Shown here: piece by piece, positions 8,831 to 17,404 of the stretch
How the letters are laid out: every line of letters begins with the position of its first letter
Position numbering within the stretch: the stretch's first letter is position 1
NCBI GenBank assembly: GCA_963800335.1
Contig: CAWDAN010000007.1
Location: 248,001 to 312,000, forward strand
Reading direction: 5' to 3'
From: Flavisphingopyxis sp963800335
GTDB taxonomy: Bacteria; Pseudomonadota; Alphaproteobacteria; Sphingomonadales; Sphingomonadaceae
DNA: 64,000 bases
Position numbers and translations under genes: made by a program
The notes under the pieces: model-generated
What the model was told of the DNA's origin: nothing
The model's input: only the letters and a program-made list of their open reading frames with translations
Databases searched by the model: none

Positions 8831-9508
8831 TCAGGCGAGCATGTTGCGCGCCTTTTCGACAAACTTCGCCGCATCGTCGTCGGTTTTGACCGCACGCGGG
8901 GGAACCTGCATCGCGCGGACGACCGCCGGGCGGTCCCTGATGCGATCGTGCCAGGCCTTGAGCGCGGGGTGGCGATCAAGCGTCAGCCCGGGCCAGCGGT
9001 GCGCCGCGACCCACGGCCAAGCGGCCATGTCGGCGATGGTGTATGCGTCTCCAGCAAGCCATGCATTGGCGGCGAGCTGCGTTTCCATGACGTCGAACAA
9101 GCGGTAGCTTTCGCGCTCATAGCGTTCGATCGCGGCGGGGATCGTCTCGGGGAAATATTTCCTGAAAACGTTGAGCTGGCCCATCATCGGTCCGAGACCC
9201 CCCATCTGCCACATCAGCCACTGGATCGTGCGGCTGCGCGCCTGGGCGTCTGAGGGCAGGAAGCGGCCCGACTGTTCGGCAAGATAGAGCAGTATCGCGC
9301 CCGATTCGAAGACCGCAAAGCCGCCGTCGACAGCGCAGTCGACGATCGCGGGGATGCGGCCGTTTGGATTGATCCTGAGGAAATCGGGCTGTTTCTGCTC
9401 GGCCGCGCCAAGGTCGACGAAGTGTGGCGTGTAATCGAGGCCCGCCTCTTCGAGAAAGATCGCGACCTTGTACCCGTTGGGCGTGGCGGCAGTGTAGAAG
9501 TCGATCAT
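8831..9508 (-). CDS. Glutathione S-transferase family protein
   Basis: A 225-residue two-domain GST. The N-terminal thioredoxin-like domain begins MIDFYTAATPNGYKVAIFLEE and has the glutathione-binding segments NGRIPAIVD and VFESGAILLYLAE. The C-terminal helical domain has the SNAIL/TRAP-like motif AYTIADMAAWPW. This layout resembles the YfcG/YghU (nu-class) family with disulfide-bond reductase activity, but the substrate is unknown. I chose ATG at 9506-9508, because GAGGAG sits just upstream of it and the 20 residues before look non-coding. Confidence 0.9.
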   Translation of the reverse strand: MIDFYTAATPNGYKVAIFLEEAGLDYTPHFVDLGAAEQKQPDFLRINPNGRIPAIVDCAVDGGFAVFESGAILLYLAEQSGRFLPSDAQARSRTIQWLMWQMGGLGPMMGQLNVFRKYFPETIPAAIERYERESYRLFDVMETQLAANAWLAGDAYTIADMAAWPWVAAHRWPGLTLDRHPALKAWHDRIRDRPAVVRAMQVPPRAVKTDDDAAKFVEKARNMLA

Positions 9509-9647
9509 GCAGGCTCCTCGGGAGATTGAAGTTGATCCGTTGTGGTGGAAATATGGCGACCCATTCAATTCTTAGTCTATATCAAAGAGGTGGTGCGCCA
9601 GACGCGAATAACAAGCGGTCCTTGATCACGTGCGGGGAGGAGCTGTC

Positions 9648-10427
9648 ATGGAAGGGAAGTCGGGCACATTGCCGCTTTCGGGATCGGCCCTGTTCACGGG
9701 CATTCCGGCGCACATGCTCGATGACGAGTCATTTTCGGCCAGCCTGCGGCGCATGGGACTTTCGCCGGGCGATCCTCGGGATGTCGCATATGACGGAGTG
9801 TCGGCGCGTGAATGGGCGGTCGGCTTTGCCGAATGTCCGATGCGCGTGACCCGGATCGTTCCGGACGGAGCGCTGGCGACGAGATTGTCCGGTCGCTATC
9901 CGGGTCTGGATAGTCCCGATTTCCCGCCGCCCGAAGATCGCGCCGTGATCCTGAGCTGGCACGAGGCAGCGCTGAGGATGCCTGGGGGCGAGTTCGAAAC
10001 GATCCTGACAACGCTCGCCTTGCTATCGGCTTTCCTGTTCCCACGGCTGATCCAGTGGTGTCCGGCCGGATTATGGTCCGAAGCCCCCGAAATTACGCGC
10101 GAGATAGAGCGATATTTAGGCGGGGCCGCGCTGCCCGTCCTCCATCTCGTCGGCTTCGAGCGGATCGACGAGCCCGGCGAAACTTGCATCGCGACGCGCG
10201 GGCTCGGCATCTTCACCGGCCAGGAGCTCGTTGCCGACACAAGGCAGCTAGGCGTGGCCGAGACGGTCCGGCGGCTCGCCCGGCTTGCACTCGACATGAT
10301 CGAGAGCGGCCCCTTGCTGCACGCAGCGACGATCGAGGGCCTGCTGCCCGGTGAAACGATCGTGCTCTGTCCGAAGGCGCGGGCAGGCTCAATCGCCCTC
10401 GTCGATGTCGCGATCGATCCGGCATAG
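9648..10427 (+). CDS. Hypothetical protein, possibly DUF4261-like
   Basis: A 259-residue soluble protein with no signal peptide or membrane helix. It is preceded by GGGGAGGAG at 9634-9642, which supports ATG 9648. The C-terminal half (TRGLGIFTGQELVADTR and the last 40 residues) recalls DUF4261 proteins, but I am not certain of this. It lies just before the AHH-like fragment in the same direction, 57 bases apart. A toxin/immunity link is speculative. Confidence 0.7.
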   Translation: MEGKSGTLPLSGSALFTGIPAHMLDDESFSASLRRMGLSPGDPRDVAYDGVSAREWAVGFAECPMRVTRIVPDGALATRLSGRYPGLDSPDFPPPEDRAVILSWHEAALRMPGGEFETILTTLALLSAFLFPRLIQWCPAGLWSEAPEITREIERYLGGAALPVLHLVGFERIDEPGETCIATRGLGIFTGQELVADTRQLGVAETVRRLARLALDMIESGPLLHAATIEGLLPGETIVLCPKARAGSIALVDVAIDPA

Positions 10428-10484
10428 GGGGCGAAGCTGGATCACGACGGAGCGACCGAGCGACGCGCTCCTATTGTCCCGGCG

Positions 10485-10952
10485 GTGCGTTGGCCGGTGC
10501 GAACGCCGATGCGACCCGGATTCCAGCGGCACTATATCCTGCCCGCCGGCTTGGTCCGCCAACGCCAGTTCAGGGGATTTTTCACTTGGCTCGCGCTCTA
10601 CGGTTTCGCCATCAACCGCTTTTCCAGCAACGAATTCTTGCTACCGGCGCGCGCGATCGAGGCGCACCGGACCCGGCGCGCGCTCCACTGTGGACCGCAC
10701 CCCGGCTATAGCGATATCGTGGCGTCGCGGGTCGAGACGATCCGCGTCCGCGCGCTGGCGCGGCGGGAGCGCTTCGCGGGACATGCCGCCCGCGATGCGA
10801 TCGGGCAACTGACGATCCTGCAAGCCGCGCTCAGGCGGACGCTCGACGGGAGTATGCGGCGCTAGATCTGGCTCAACCGACGCGACCCGATGCGGCTGTA
10901 CGCCGATACGCAGGCGCTCGACCGGCAGATCTATGCGCTGTTTCCCGATTAG
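10485..10952 (+). pseudogene. AHH-type nuclease-like protein, interrupted by a stop
   Basis: The frame reads QRHYILPAGLVRQRQF, then SSNEFLLPARAIEAHRT and HCGPHPGYSDIVASRVE. This follows the plan of stand-alone AHH proteins (HNH/Endo VII-like nuclease fold) found in sphingomonads: a His-rich start, NxxxLP, then GPHPxY. In the usual form the first motif is [AR]HH; here the second His is Tyr. A TAG at 10863-10865 cuts the frame, but the same frame continues with IWLNRRDPMRLYADTQALDRQ to a second stop at 10950-10952, which looks like the natural C-terminus. Either the stop is a base error or the gene is decaying. The start is uncertain: GTG 10485, ATG 10509, or further upstream. Confidence 0.55.
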
Positions 10953-10964
10953 TCCCGGACCTGG

Positions 10965-11939
10965 CTAGAGGCGCACCTTGGCGTCGAGTTCGGCGCGCGC
11001 TTCGAGATATTCGGCCTCGAGCCGCGCGACGCGGTCGGCGATCGTTTCGACGACATCGACCGAACCGATGCCCTGGCCCGAGCCCCAGATGTCCTTCCAC
11101 GCCTTTGCCTTGGCATTGCTTCCGCTGCCGAAGTTCATCTTGCTCGGGTCGCTTTCGGGCAGGTCGTCGGGGTCGAGCCCGGCGGCGCGGATCGACGATT
11201 TGAGATAGTTGCCGTGAATGCCGGTGAATAGGTTGGTGTAGACGATGTCGTCGGCGCGTCCCTCTACGATGGCCTGCTTGTATTCGGCCGGGGCGTTGGC
11301 TTCGGCAGTGGCGATGAAGGCCGAACCGATATAGGCGAAGTCGGCGCCCATCGCCTGCGCGGCGAGGATCCCGCGACCGGTCGATAGTGAGCCCGACAGA
11401 GCGACGGGGCCATCGAACCATTGGCGGATTTCGGCCATCAGCGCGAACGGAGAGATCTTGCCAGCGTGGCCACCTGCGCCAGCAGCGACGGGGATCAGGC
11501 CGTCGGCGCCCTTTTCGATCGCCTTGCGCGAAAAGCGGTCGTTGATGACGTCGTGCAGCGTGATCCCGCCCCATGAATGGACCGCTTCGTTCAGATCCTC
11601 GCGCGCGCCAAGCGAGGTGATGACGATCGGCACCTTCCACTTGGCGCAGGTTGCGACATCGGCATCGAGCCGGTCGTTCGAGCGGTGGACGATCTGGTTG
11701 ACCGCAAAGGGCGCCGCGGGGCGGTCAGGGTGATCGCGGTTGTGCGCCGCGAGTTCCTCGGTGATCTGGTGAAGCCATTCGTCGAACTGGGCCTGCGGCC
11801 TTGCATTGAGCGAGGGAAAGGATCCGACGATCCCTGCCTTGCATTGCGCGATCACCAGCTCTGGGCCGGAAACAATGAACATCGGCGAGCCGATGACCGG
11901 CAGGCGCAGATTGTCGAACAGGGGGGAGGGAAGGGTCAT
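10965..11939 (-). CDS. NAD(P)H-dependent flavin oxidoreductase / nitronate monooxygenase family
   Basis: A 324-residue FMN TIM-barrel enzyme of the 2-nitropropane dioxygenase family. It begins LPVIGSPMFIVSGPELV, then has PIVITSLGA, GAGGHAGKISPFALMAEIRQW and MGADFAYIGSAF. The GGHAG and GADFAYIG segments bind the FMN phosphate. Members oxidise alkyl nitronates or act as NAD(P)H:quinone reductases; substrate not predictable. Start ATG 11937-11939 was chosen over the longer frame because the family N-terminus begins close to it and AAGGG lies upstream. Confidence 0.88.
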   Translation of the reverse strand: MTLPSPLFDNLRLPVIGSPMFIVSGPELVIAQCKAGIVGSFPSLNARPQAQFDEWLHQITEELAAHNRDHPDRPAAPFAVNQIVHRSNDRLDADVATCAKWKVPIVITSLGAREDLNEAVHSWGGITLHDVINDRFSRKAIEKGADGLIPVAAGAGGHAGKISPFALMAEIRQWFDGPVALSGSLSTGRGILAAQAMGADFAYIGSAFIATAEANAPAEYKQAIVEGRADDIVYTNLFTGIHGNYLKSSIRAAGLDPDDLPESDPSKMNFGSGSNAKAKAWKDIWGSGQGIGSVDVVETIADRVARLEAEYLEARAELDAKVRL

Positions 11940-12061
11940 GCCTCGACCCTTAGCGACGGAGCGAAGCCTGTCCAGCATCCGCCGCCCCGGGGCGCCGATC
12001 CATCGTTAACGCGATGGAAGGAATCACGCGGTAAGCGATTGAGCAAACGAGAGGAATATCC

Positions 12062-12463
12062 ATGGCCATCGATTCGATCACCTATATCAGTACTGCCGCG
12101 ACAAATATCGACGGCCCCGTCCTCGATGCCATCCTCGTCGTTTCGCGGCGCAATAATGTCCGCGATGGCCTGTCGGGCATGCTGATCTTCGACGGCGTGC
12201 GCTTCCTCCAGTACCTTGAGGGCGAAGCGTTCGAAATCGACGCGGCGCTGGCGCGCATCCGCGCCGACGAGCGGCACCGCGGACTGGTCGTGCTGGCGCG
12301 CAAGGGCATCGAACGACGCCAGTTCGGCGAATGGGCGATGGCGAGCCGGCAAACGATCGGCGGCGAATTGATCGCCGATGCGGTGGTCGACATGACGCGC
12401 GATTGTGATGCCAATGTTGCGGCCGAGCTGGTCAGCTTTGCCCGGCTGCGCGACGCCGCCTGA
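12062..12463 (+). CDS. BLUF-domain blue-light photoreceptor (short)
   Basis: A 133-residue stand-alone BLUF protein. FAD-binding BLUF domains sense blue light through a Tyr-Gln hydrogen-bond switch. The key residues are all present: Tyr8 (ITYIS), Asn32 (RRNNVRDGLSGML), Gln50 (RFLQYLEG), and Trp91-x-Met93 near the end. No effector domain is attached, so signalling must go through a partner protein. It starts with ATG 12062, preceded by AGAGGAA, and stands alone between divergent and convergent neighbours. No neighbouring gene is an obvious output partner. Confidence 0.9.
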   Translation: MAIDSITYISTAATNIDGPVLDAILVVSRRNNVRDGLSGMLIFDGVRFLQYLEGEAFEIDAALARIRADERHRGLVVLARKGIERRQFGEWAMASRQTIGGELIADAVVDMTRDCDANVAAELVSFARLRDAA

Positions 12464-12475
12464 TCGCAAGGCTGT

Positions 12476-13459
12476 TCAGTCGGTGAGGTCGCGCAGGCGT
12501 TCGCCGATCGCCTCGATCGGCCTCGCGCGGTCGTCGCGGCGCGCGGCGCTGAGCAACGGATAGCCCGCTTCGGCTTCGGCGACGAGATCGCGGGTGAGCG
12601 TCCCGGCGCGGACCTCGGCGAGAATCTTGCGCAGTTCGGCGCGGCTGGCGTCAGTGACGATCCGCCCGCGTCCTTTTACGCCAGCGAATTCGGCGGTTGG
12701 CGAGATAACGTCTCGCATGCCCGCGATGCCGCGTTGGGCGATCAGGTCGGCGAGCAGCTTGAGTTCGGTGATGCACTCGAAATAGGCGATCTCGGGCGAA
12801 AATCCGGCTTCGACGAGGACGTCATAGCCAGCCTGGATAATTTCGGGGACCGCGCCCCAGACGACGCCCTGTTCGTTGAACAGGTCGGCCTCGGCCTCTT
12901 CGGCGAAGCTGGTTTCGAGCATCGCGACGCGGCCGCAGCCGAGTGCCGATCCGTAGGCCAGCGCAATGCCTCGCGCATCACCGCTGTGATCCTGCTCGAT
13001 TGCGAACAACGCGGGCATGCCGCCGCCCGCGACATAGTTGCTGCGCAGCGCCGATCCGGGTCCCTTGGGCGCGACGAGTATGACGTCGAGGTCGGCGCGC
13101 GGCGCAACGAGGCCGAAGCGGATCGAGAGGCCGTGCGCGAAACACAGCGCGCCACCAGCGCGCAGGTTTGGCGCGACGAATTCTTGATAGATCGCCGTAT
13201 GGCATTCGTCTGGCGCGAGAATACTGACGAGATCGGCGGTCGCGACCGCTTCGGCGGGTTCGGCGACCGAAAGGCCGGCAGCTTTAGCGGCGGCGACATT
13301 GTCCGATCCCGCGCGCAGGCCGACGACGACGTCGACGCCTTCATCGTGGAGGTTGAGCGCGTGGGCGTGGCCCTGATTGCCGTAGCCGATAATCGCGACG
13401 CGTCTGCCCACAAGCATCGCGGGGTCGGCGTCGCGGTCGGTATGGATCGTCAGCGGCAT
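12476..13459 (-). CDS. ilvC: Ketol-acid reductoisomerase (divergent class I)
   Basis: Class I (short) KARI of 327 residues. It converts 2-acetolactate to 2,3-dihydroxyisovalerate in valine/leucine/isoleucine synthesis. The Rossmann motif GYGNQGHAHALNLHDEG and the Mg/substrate segment EEAEADLFNEQ followed by YFECITELKLLADL are present. Several usually constant stretches differ: the typical PGHTVR reads PGSALR, and LFGEQAVLCGG reads LFNEQGVVWGA. It also stands alone, not beside ilvB/ilvN. It may be a second, divergent paralog. Start ATG 13457-13459 follows GGGAGAG. Confidence 0.85.
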   Translation of the reverse strand: MPLTIHTDRDADPAMLVGRRVAIIGYGNQGHAHALNLHDEGVDVVVGLRAGSDNVAAAKAAGLSVAEPAEAVATADLVSILAPDECHTAIYQEFVAPNLRAGGALCFAHGLSIRFGLVAPRADLDVILVAPKGPGSALRSNYVAGGGMPALFAIEQDHSGDARGIALAYGSALGCGRVAMLETSFAEEAEADLFNEQGVVWGAVPEIIQAGYDVLVEAGFSPEIAYFECITELKLLADLIAQRGIAGMRDVISPTAEFAGVKGRGRIVTDASRAELRKILAEVRAGTLTRDLVAEAEAGYPLLSAARRDDRARPIEAIGERLRDLTD

Positions 13460-13517
13460 GTGAGGCTCTCCCGATAAGACGGCGATCCGTGCCACGGCGG
13501 AGCGGGGCGAGGCAAGC

Positions 13518-14504
13518 TCAGCCCGCCAGTGCTTTCGCCATCGTGTCGGCAATGCTCGCGACCAGCTCGGCATCGGGCGTGGCCTCGACGCGTGCCCAGG
13601 CGGCCGGCGGCTGGTTGCGAAACCAGGTATATTGTCGCTTGGCGTAGCGCCGCGTGGCGAGCTGCGCATTGGCCAGTGCCTCGTCGTAATCTAGTTCGCC
13701 CGCCAGCATCGCGGCGATATCGCGCACGCCGATCGCGCGCATGACCGGGCTTTCGGGCGGGTAGTGGTGCGCGAGCAACGCCTCGACCTCGGCAATCGCG
13801 CCGCCCGCCATCATCGCGACCAGCCGCCGGTCGCAGCGATCGAACAGCCATTCGCGCGGCGGCAACAGGATCGTCGCGGTGATATGCGTCGATGCGCCGA
13901 TGCCGCCGGTCTTGGCCGATTGCCAGTCGGCGAGCGTGCGTCCGCTCGATCGGATGACTTCGAGCGCGCGCGCGACACGCGTCGTATCGCCGCGGTTGAG
14001 GCGACGGGCCGCGGCGGGGTCTTCCTGTTTCAGCGCGGTATAAGCCTGTGCGACGGGCAGCGCGCGGACGGCGTCGCGCACGGCCGGATCGATTTCGGGA
14101 ACGGGCGCGATGCCGTCGATCAGCGTGCGGATATAAAGACCGGTACCGCCGACGAGGATCGCGCGGCGACCATCGGCGGTGGCGGCGGCAATCTCTCGCG
14201 TTGCCTCTTCGGCCCAGCGTGCCGCGCTATAGTCGTCATCGCCGGCGACGTGGCCGAACAGGCGGTGCGGAATGCCAGCCATCTCGGTCTCATCGGGGCG
14301 CGCCGACAGGACCGCAAGGTCGCGATAGACCTGCGCGCTGTCGGCGTTGATGACGACGCTCGGGATCCGCTGCGCCAGCGCCAGCGCGAGCGCGGTCTTG
14401 CCGCTCGCGGTCGGGCCGCAGATGATCGCGACCTCGGCCGGCGGCCCGTCGGATGATCGTTGTGGGGTTGGGGCGGTCGCGCTATCGGCTGATGTCATGT
14501 TCAT
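13518..14504 (-). CDS. miaA: tRNA dimethylallyltransferase MiaA
   Basis: Adds the isopentenyl group to A37 of tRNAs that read UNN codons. The P-loop GPTASGKTALALALA, then INADSAQVYRDL, GGTGLYIRTL and the C-terminal RQYTWFRNQ segment are all present. About 27-30 extra residues precede the P-loop. Possible starts are ATG 14502-14504, ATG 14496-14498 or GTG 14510. Whichever is used, it overlaps the start of the opposite-strand serB gene at 14497, so the two genes share no intergenic region. Confidence 0.93.
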   Translation of the reverse strand: MNMTSADSATAPTPQRSSDGPPAEVAIICGPTASGKTALALALAQRIPSVVINADSAQVYRDLAVLSARPDETEMAGIPHRLFGHVAGDDDYSAARWAEEATREIAAATADGRRAILVGGTGLYIRTLIDGIAPVPEIDPAVRDAVRALPVAQAYTALKQEDPAAARRLNRGDTTRVARALEVIRSSGRTLADWQSAKTGGIGASTHITATILLPPREWLFDRCDRRLVAMMAGGAIAEVEALLAHHYPPESPVMRAIGVRDIAAMLAGELDYDEALANAQLATRRYAKRQYTWFRNQPPAAWARVEATPDAELVASIADTMAKALAG

Positions 14505-15378
14505 TGCCACGGTGATAGCAGCCCGGAGGCTGAACGAGAACGCGATTGATCGCGTCGGGCAGATACTGGCGCAGGCGGGCTGCGAGCCCGACGGCTGGCG
14601 CTGGATCGACGAGGGCGACGCCGCCGATGTCGAATTTCGCCAGGGTCTGGCGAACGCACGCGCGGCGCTGCGTGACGCCGTCGAGGGCTGCGATATCGTC
14701 GTTCAATCTGCGATCGGGCGCGAAAAAGCGATTCTGATTAGCGACATGGACTCGACGATGATCGGGCAGGAATGCATCGACGAACTCGCCGACCTTGCCG
14801 GCGTCGGCCGTGAGGTGGCGGCGGTGACCGAGCGGGCGATGCGCGGCGAAATCGACTTCGTCGGCGCGCTCAACGACCGTGTTGCTCTGCTCGCGGGTCT
14901 GCCGGTCGGGAAAGTGGCCGAATGCCTGGCGACGCGCATCCATGACACGCCGGGCGCGCAGACGCTGGTGCGGACGATGCGCGCGCGCGGAGCGCTGACG
15001 ATCCTGGTCAGCGGCGGGTTTCGCCGCTTCGCCGGACCAGTTGCGCAACGGCTGGGTTTCGAGCGGGTGCATTGCAACGTTCTCGGCAGCGATAACGGCA
15101 AGCTGACCGGGAAGGTCGAAGGGCCGGTCGTCGATGGTGCGGCCAAGTTGGCGGCGCTTGAACAGGCCTGCGCGGCGCGCGGGGTGGACCATTCGGCGGT
15201 GCTCGCGATCGGCGACGGAGCCAACGACCTGCCGATGATCGAAGCCGCCGGGCTGGGGGTCGCCTATTATGCCAAGCCAGTCGTTGCCGCCGCTGCCGCC
15301 GCCGCGATCGCGAACAGCGACCTCACCGCGTTGCTATGGGCGCAGGGCATTGCCCGCGCGGACTGGATCGAGGGCTAG
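14497..15378 (+). CDS. serB: Phosphoserine phosphatase SerB
   Basis: Last step of serine synthesis. The 293-residue protein has an N-terminal regulatory-type segment and a HAD-fold phosphatase domain with the catalytic SDMDSTMIGQECIDELA, the motif II region ILVSGGFRRFA and motif III GDGANDLPMIEAAGLGVAY. Start ATG 14497 is well supported by the usual MFIATVIAA N-terminus. It is divergent from miaA with overlapping start codons. Confidence 0.95.
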   Translation: MFIATVIAARRLNENAIDRVGQILAQAGCEPDGWRWIDEGDAADVEFRQGLANARAALRDAVEGCDIVVQSAIGREKAILISDMDSTMIGQECIDELADLAGVGREVAAVTERAMRGEIDFVGALNDRVALLAGLPVGKVAECLATRIHDTPGAQTLVRTMRARGALTILVSGGFRRFAGPVAQRLGFERVHCNVLGSDNGKLTGKVEGPVVDGAAKLAALEQACAARGVDHSAVLAIGDGANDLPMIEAAGLGVAYYAKPVVAAAAAAAIANSDLTALLWAQGIARADWIEG

Positions 15379-15386
15379 TTCCGGCC

Positions 15387-16436
15387 TCAATTGGCGACGG
15401 GGAAGCATCCCTGGCCGCGCGCCTTGAACGCCTTGCACGCCGTCTCGGCCTCGCCGCGCGTGGCGTAGGCACCGGTGCGGACACGGGTCAGCCGGCCCGA
15501 GCTCTGATAATCGACCTGCAGTCCCGCGACCGCGCCGCTTTTCGACAGTTTCGACCATAAGGCCTCGGCGTTGGCGCGCGAGCTGAATGCGCCGAGCTGG
15601 ACGCGCCATTTTCCGCTTTTCGCGGCCGGAGGAGAGGTAGTTGCGACCTTGACGGGAGCGGGAACGATCTTGGTCGGCGCGGATACCGGATTTGGTGTCG
15701 CCACGACGACCGGGGCGGGTGCCGGAGCAGGATCGCCGGCCATCGGTGGCGGGGTGAAGGTCACGCCGGGCTGCGAGGGCGGCAATTTGGTCGGTTTGAC
15801 TGACACCGGGCCCTTGGAAACGGGCTTGGCGGCGGGATCGACGAGCGCGAGACGCGCATTGCGTTCGGTCTGGGCAAGGTCCTGAGCCATCGCGAGGCCC
15901 TTGGTCTTTTGCTCGGGCGTCAGGAGCGGCGCCATGTTGGCAAGGCTGGCGGCGGCCTGTTCGAGGCCGGCCTCGTTGGCGCGCTGCATCAAGGCATAGC
16001 CGCGGACCGGGTCGCGGGGCAGGAAGTCGCCGTTAAAGGCGGCGGTGCCGACGATATACTGCGCGCGCGGTTCTCCGCGTGCGGCCGATTTCTCGAGCCA
16101 CGGCATCGCCTCTTTCTGCTTGCCGTTGGTGAACAGCATGATGCCGTAATTGTCCTGCGCCTGGACATGACCCTGTTCGGCCGCACGGCGGTAAAGGTTT
16201 TCGGCCATCGACATGTCGGCAGGGACGCCGCGCCCGAGCTTGTAGGCCTGGGCAAGGTTGAACTGCGCATCGGCATCGCCCTTGATCGCGTCGGTCCGCC
16301 AGGCGGCGACTGCGGCGGCATAATCGCCGCGTTCCCACGCCTCGACACCCGCCTTGACGTCGGCGTAAGCGGGCAGAACCGCGGTCAGCGCGGCACCTGC
16401 AAAGGCCAATGCAATGATGTGGCGATGAGAGATCAT
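15387..16436 (-). CDS. Sel1-repeat and SPOR-domain envelope protein
   Basis: A 349-residue exported protein with a signal peptide (cleavage after PAYA). Sel1/TPR-like repeats run from about residue 30 to 165 (DADAQFNLAQAYKLGRGVPADM and AQDNYGIMLFTNGK). A Pro/Ala-rich linker follows, then a C-terminal SPOR domain (KWRVQLGAFSSRANAEALW). SPOR domains bind denuded peptidoglycan at division sites. Two late cysteines (ETACKAF and QGCFPVAN) match positions in the SPOR lipoprotein at 18245. It is divergent from the parA-like operon. Start ATG 16434-16436, with AAGGA upstream. Confidence 0.88.
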   Translation of the reverse strand: MISHRHIIALAFAGAALTAVLPAYADVKAGVEAWERGDYAAAVAAWRTDAIKGDADAQFNLAQAYKLGRGVPADMSMAENLYRRAAEQGHVQAQDNYGIMLFTNGKQKEAMPWLEKSAARGEPRAQYIVGTAAFNGDFLPRDPVRGYALMQRANEAGLEQAAASLANMAPLLTPEQKTKGLAMAQDLAQTERNARLALVDPAAKPVSKGPVSVKPTKLPPSQPGVTFTPPPMAGDPAPAPAPVVVATPNPVSAPTKIVPAPVKVATTSPPAAKSGKWRVQLGAFSSRANAEALWSKLSKSGAVAGLQVDYQSSGRLTRVRTGAYATRGEAETACKAFKARGQGCFPVAN

Positions 16437-16521
16437 GGATGGGATCCTTGTCTGGGTGAAAACTCTTGATGCGAAACACATTAGCGCAATCGGCGGTCGA
16501 AAGCTCCTAGCGCAAAATAGC

Positions 16522-16536
16522 TTAATCCAGCGTTAG
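16522..16536. promoter_or_regulatory. CtrA-like box 1
   Basis: TTAA, seven bases, then TTAG, one mismatch from the CtrA consensus TTAA-N7-TTAA. It lies 86 bases upstream of the minus-strand SPOR gene in the divergent intergenic region. It is a sequence match only. Confidence 0.4.
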
Positions 16537-16588
16537 TGCCAAATCATCCGCTTTTATCGGGGTCGGGCAAGAATTGCATGGCGCCATA

Positions 16589-16603
16589 TTAACCAAATTT
16601 TAG
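16589..16603. promoter_or_regulatory. CtrA-like box 2
   Basis: TTAA at 16589-16592, seven bases, TTAG at 16600-16603, one mismatch from the CtrA consensus. It sits 53 bases upstream of the parA-like GTG start, a suitable place for a CtrA-controlled promoter. Confidence 0.42.
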
Positions 16604-16655
16604 GCCCGTTCGTGGCAATCCCCATGTCGAACACATCTCACTTCGGGGGAAAAGC

Positions 16656-17381
16656 GTGCGCGTTCTCGCATTAGCATCGCAAAAAGGCGGATCGGGCAAG
16701 ACAACCTTGTCCGGCCATCTGGCGGTCCAGGCTCAACTGGCGGGCGCAGGTCCCGTTGTCCTTATCGACATCGATCCGCAAGGCTCGCTCGCCGACTGGT
16801 GGAACGAACGCGAGGCCGAATTGCCCGCGTTCGCGCAGACCACTGTTGCCCGGCTCGCCGCCGATCTCGAGGTGCTGCGCCAGCAGGGCTTCAAGCTCGC
16901 GGTCATCGATACGCCTCCCGCCATCACGATGGCGATCCAGAGCGTCATCTCGGTGTCCGAGCTGATCGTCGTACCGACGCGGCCAAGTCCGCACGATCTG
17001 CGCGCCGTCGGCGCCACGGTCGACCTGTGCGAACGCGCCGGCAAGCCGCTTATCTTCGTCGTCAACGCTGCCACCCCCAAGGCGCGGATCACGAGCGAAG
17101 CCGCGGTTGCACTGTCGCAGCACGGCACCGTTGCCCCCGTCACGCTGCACCAGCGGACCGATTTCGCCGCCTCGATGATCGACGGCCGGACCGTGATGGA
17201 GGTCGATCCCAAGGGCAAGTCGTGCGCCGAAGTGACGCAATTGTGGACCTATATCTCCGACCGCCTCGAAAAGAATTTCCGCCGCACGATCTTCAGTGCG
17301 CCCGCTGCGACCACGGCGATGAGCCAGGCCGGCGCGCCGCGTCCGCTCGGAGGCTTCGGCCGCCGCGTGGTCGGCCAATAA
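16656..17381 (+). CDS. ParA/MinD-family ATPase
   Basis: A 241-residue P-loop ATPase of the ParA superfamily. The deviant Walker A motif KGGSGKTT (residues 10-17, with signature Lys10), the DIDPQGSLADWW switch region and the VIDTPPAITMAI Walker B region are clear. ParA proteins position DNA, chemoreceptors or other cargo through ATP-dependent binding to the nucleoid. This is unlikely to be the chromosomal ParA, because the next gene is not parB. Start GTG 16656. It is co-directional with the RHH-like gene (23-base gap) and the SPOR lipoprotein gene, probably one operon. Confidence 0.9.
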   Translation: MRVLALASQKGGSGKTTLSGHLAVQAQLAGAGPVVLIDIDPQGSLADWWNEREAELPAFAQTTVARLAADLEVLRQQGFKLAVIDTPPAITMAIQSVISVSELIVVPTRPSPHDLRAVGATVDLCERAGKPLIFVVNAATPKARITSEAAVALSQHGTVAPVTLHQRTDFAASMIDGRTVMEVDPKGKSCAEVTQLWTYISDRLEKNFRRTIFSAPAATTAMSQAGAPRPLGGFGRRVVGQ

Positions 17382-17404
17382 GGCGAGTGGAGAGGACCAG
17401 CCCC

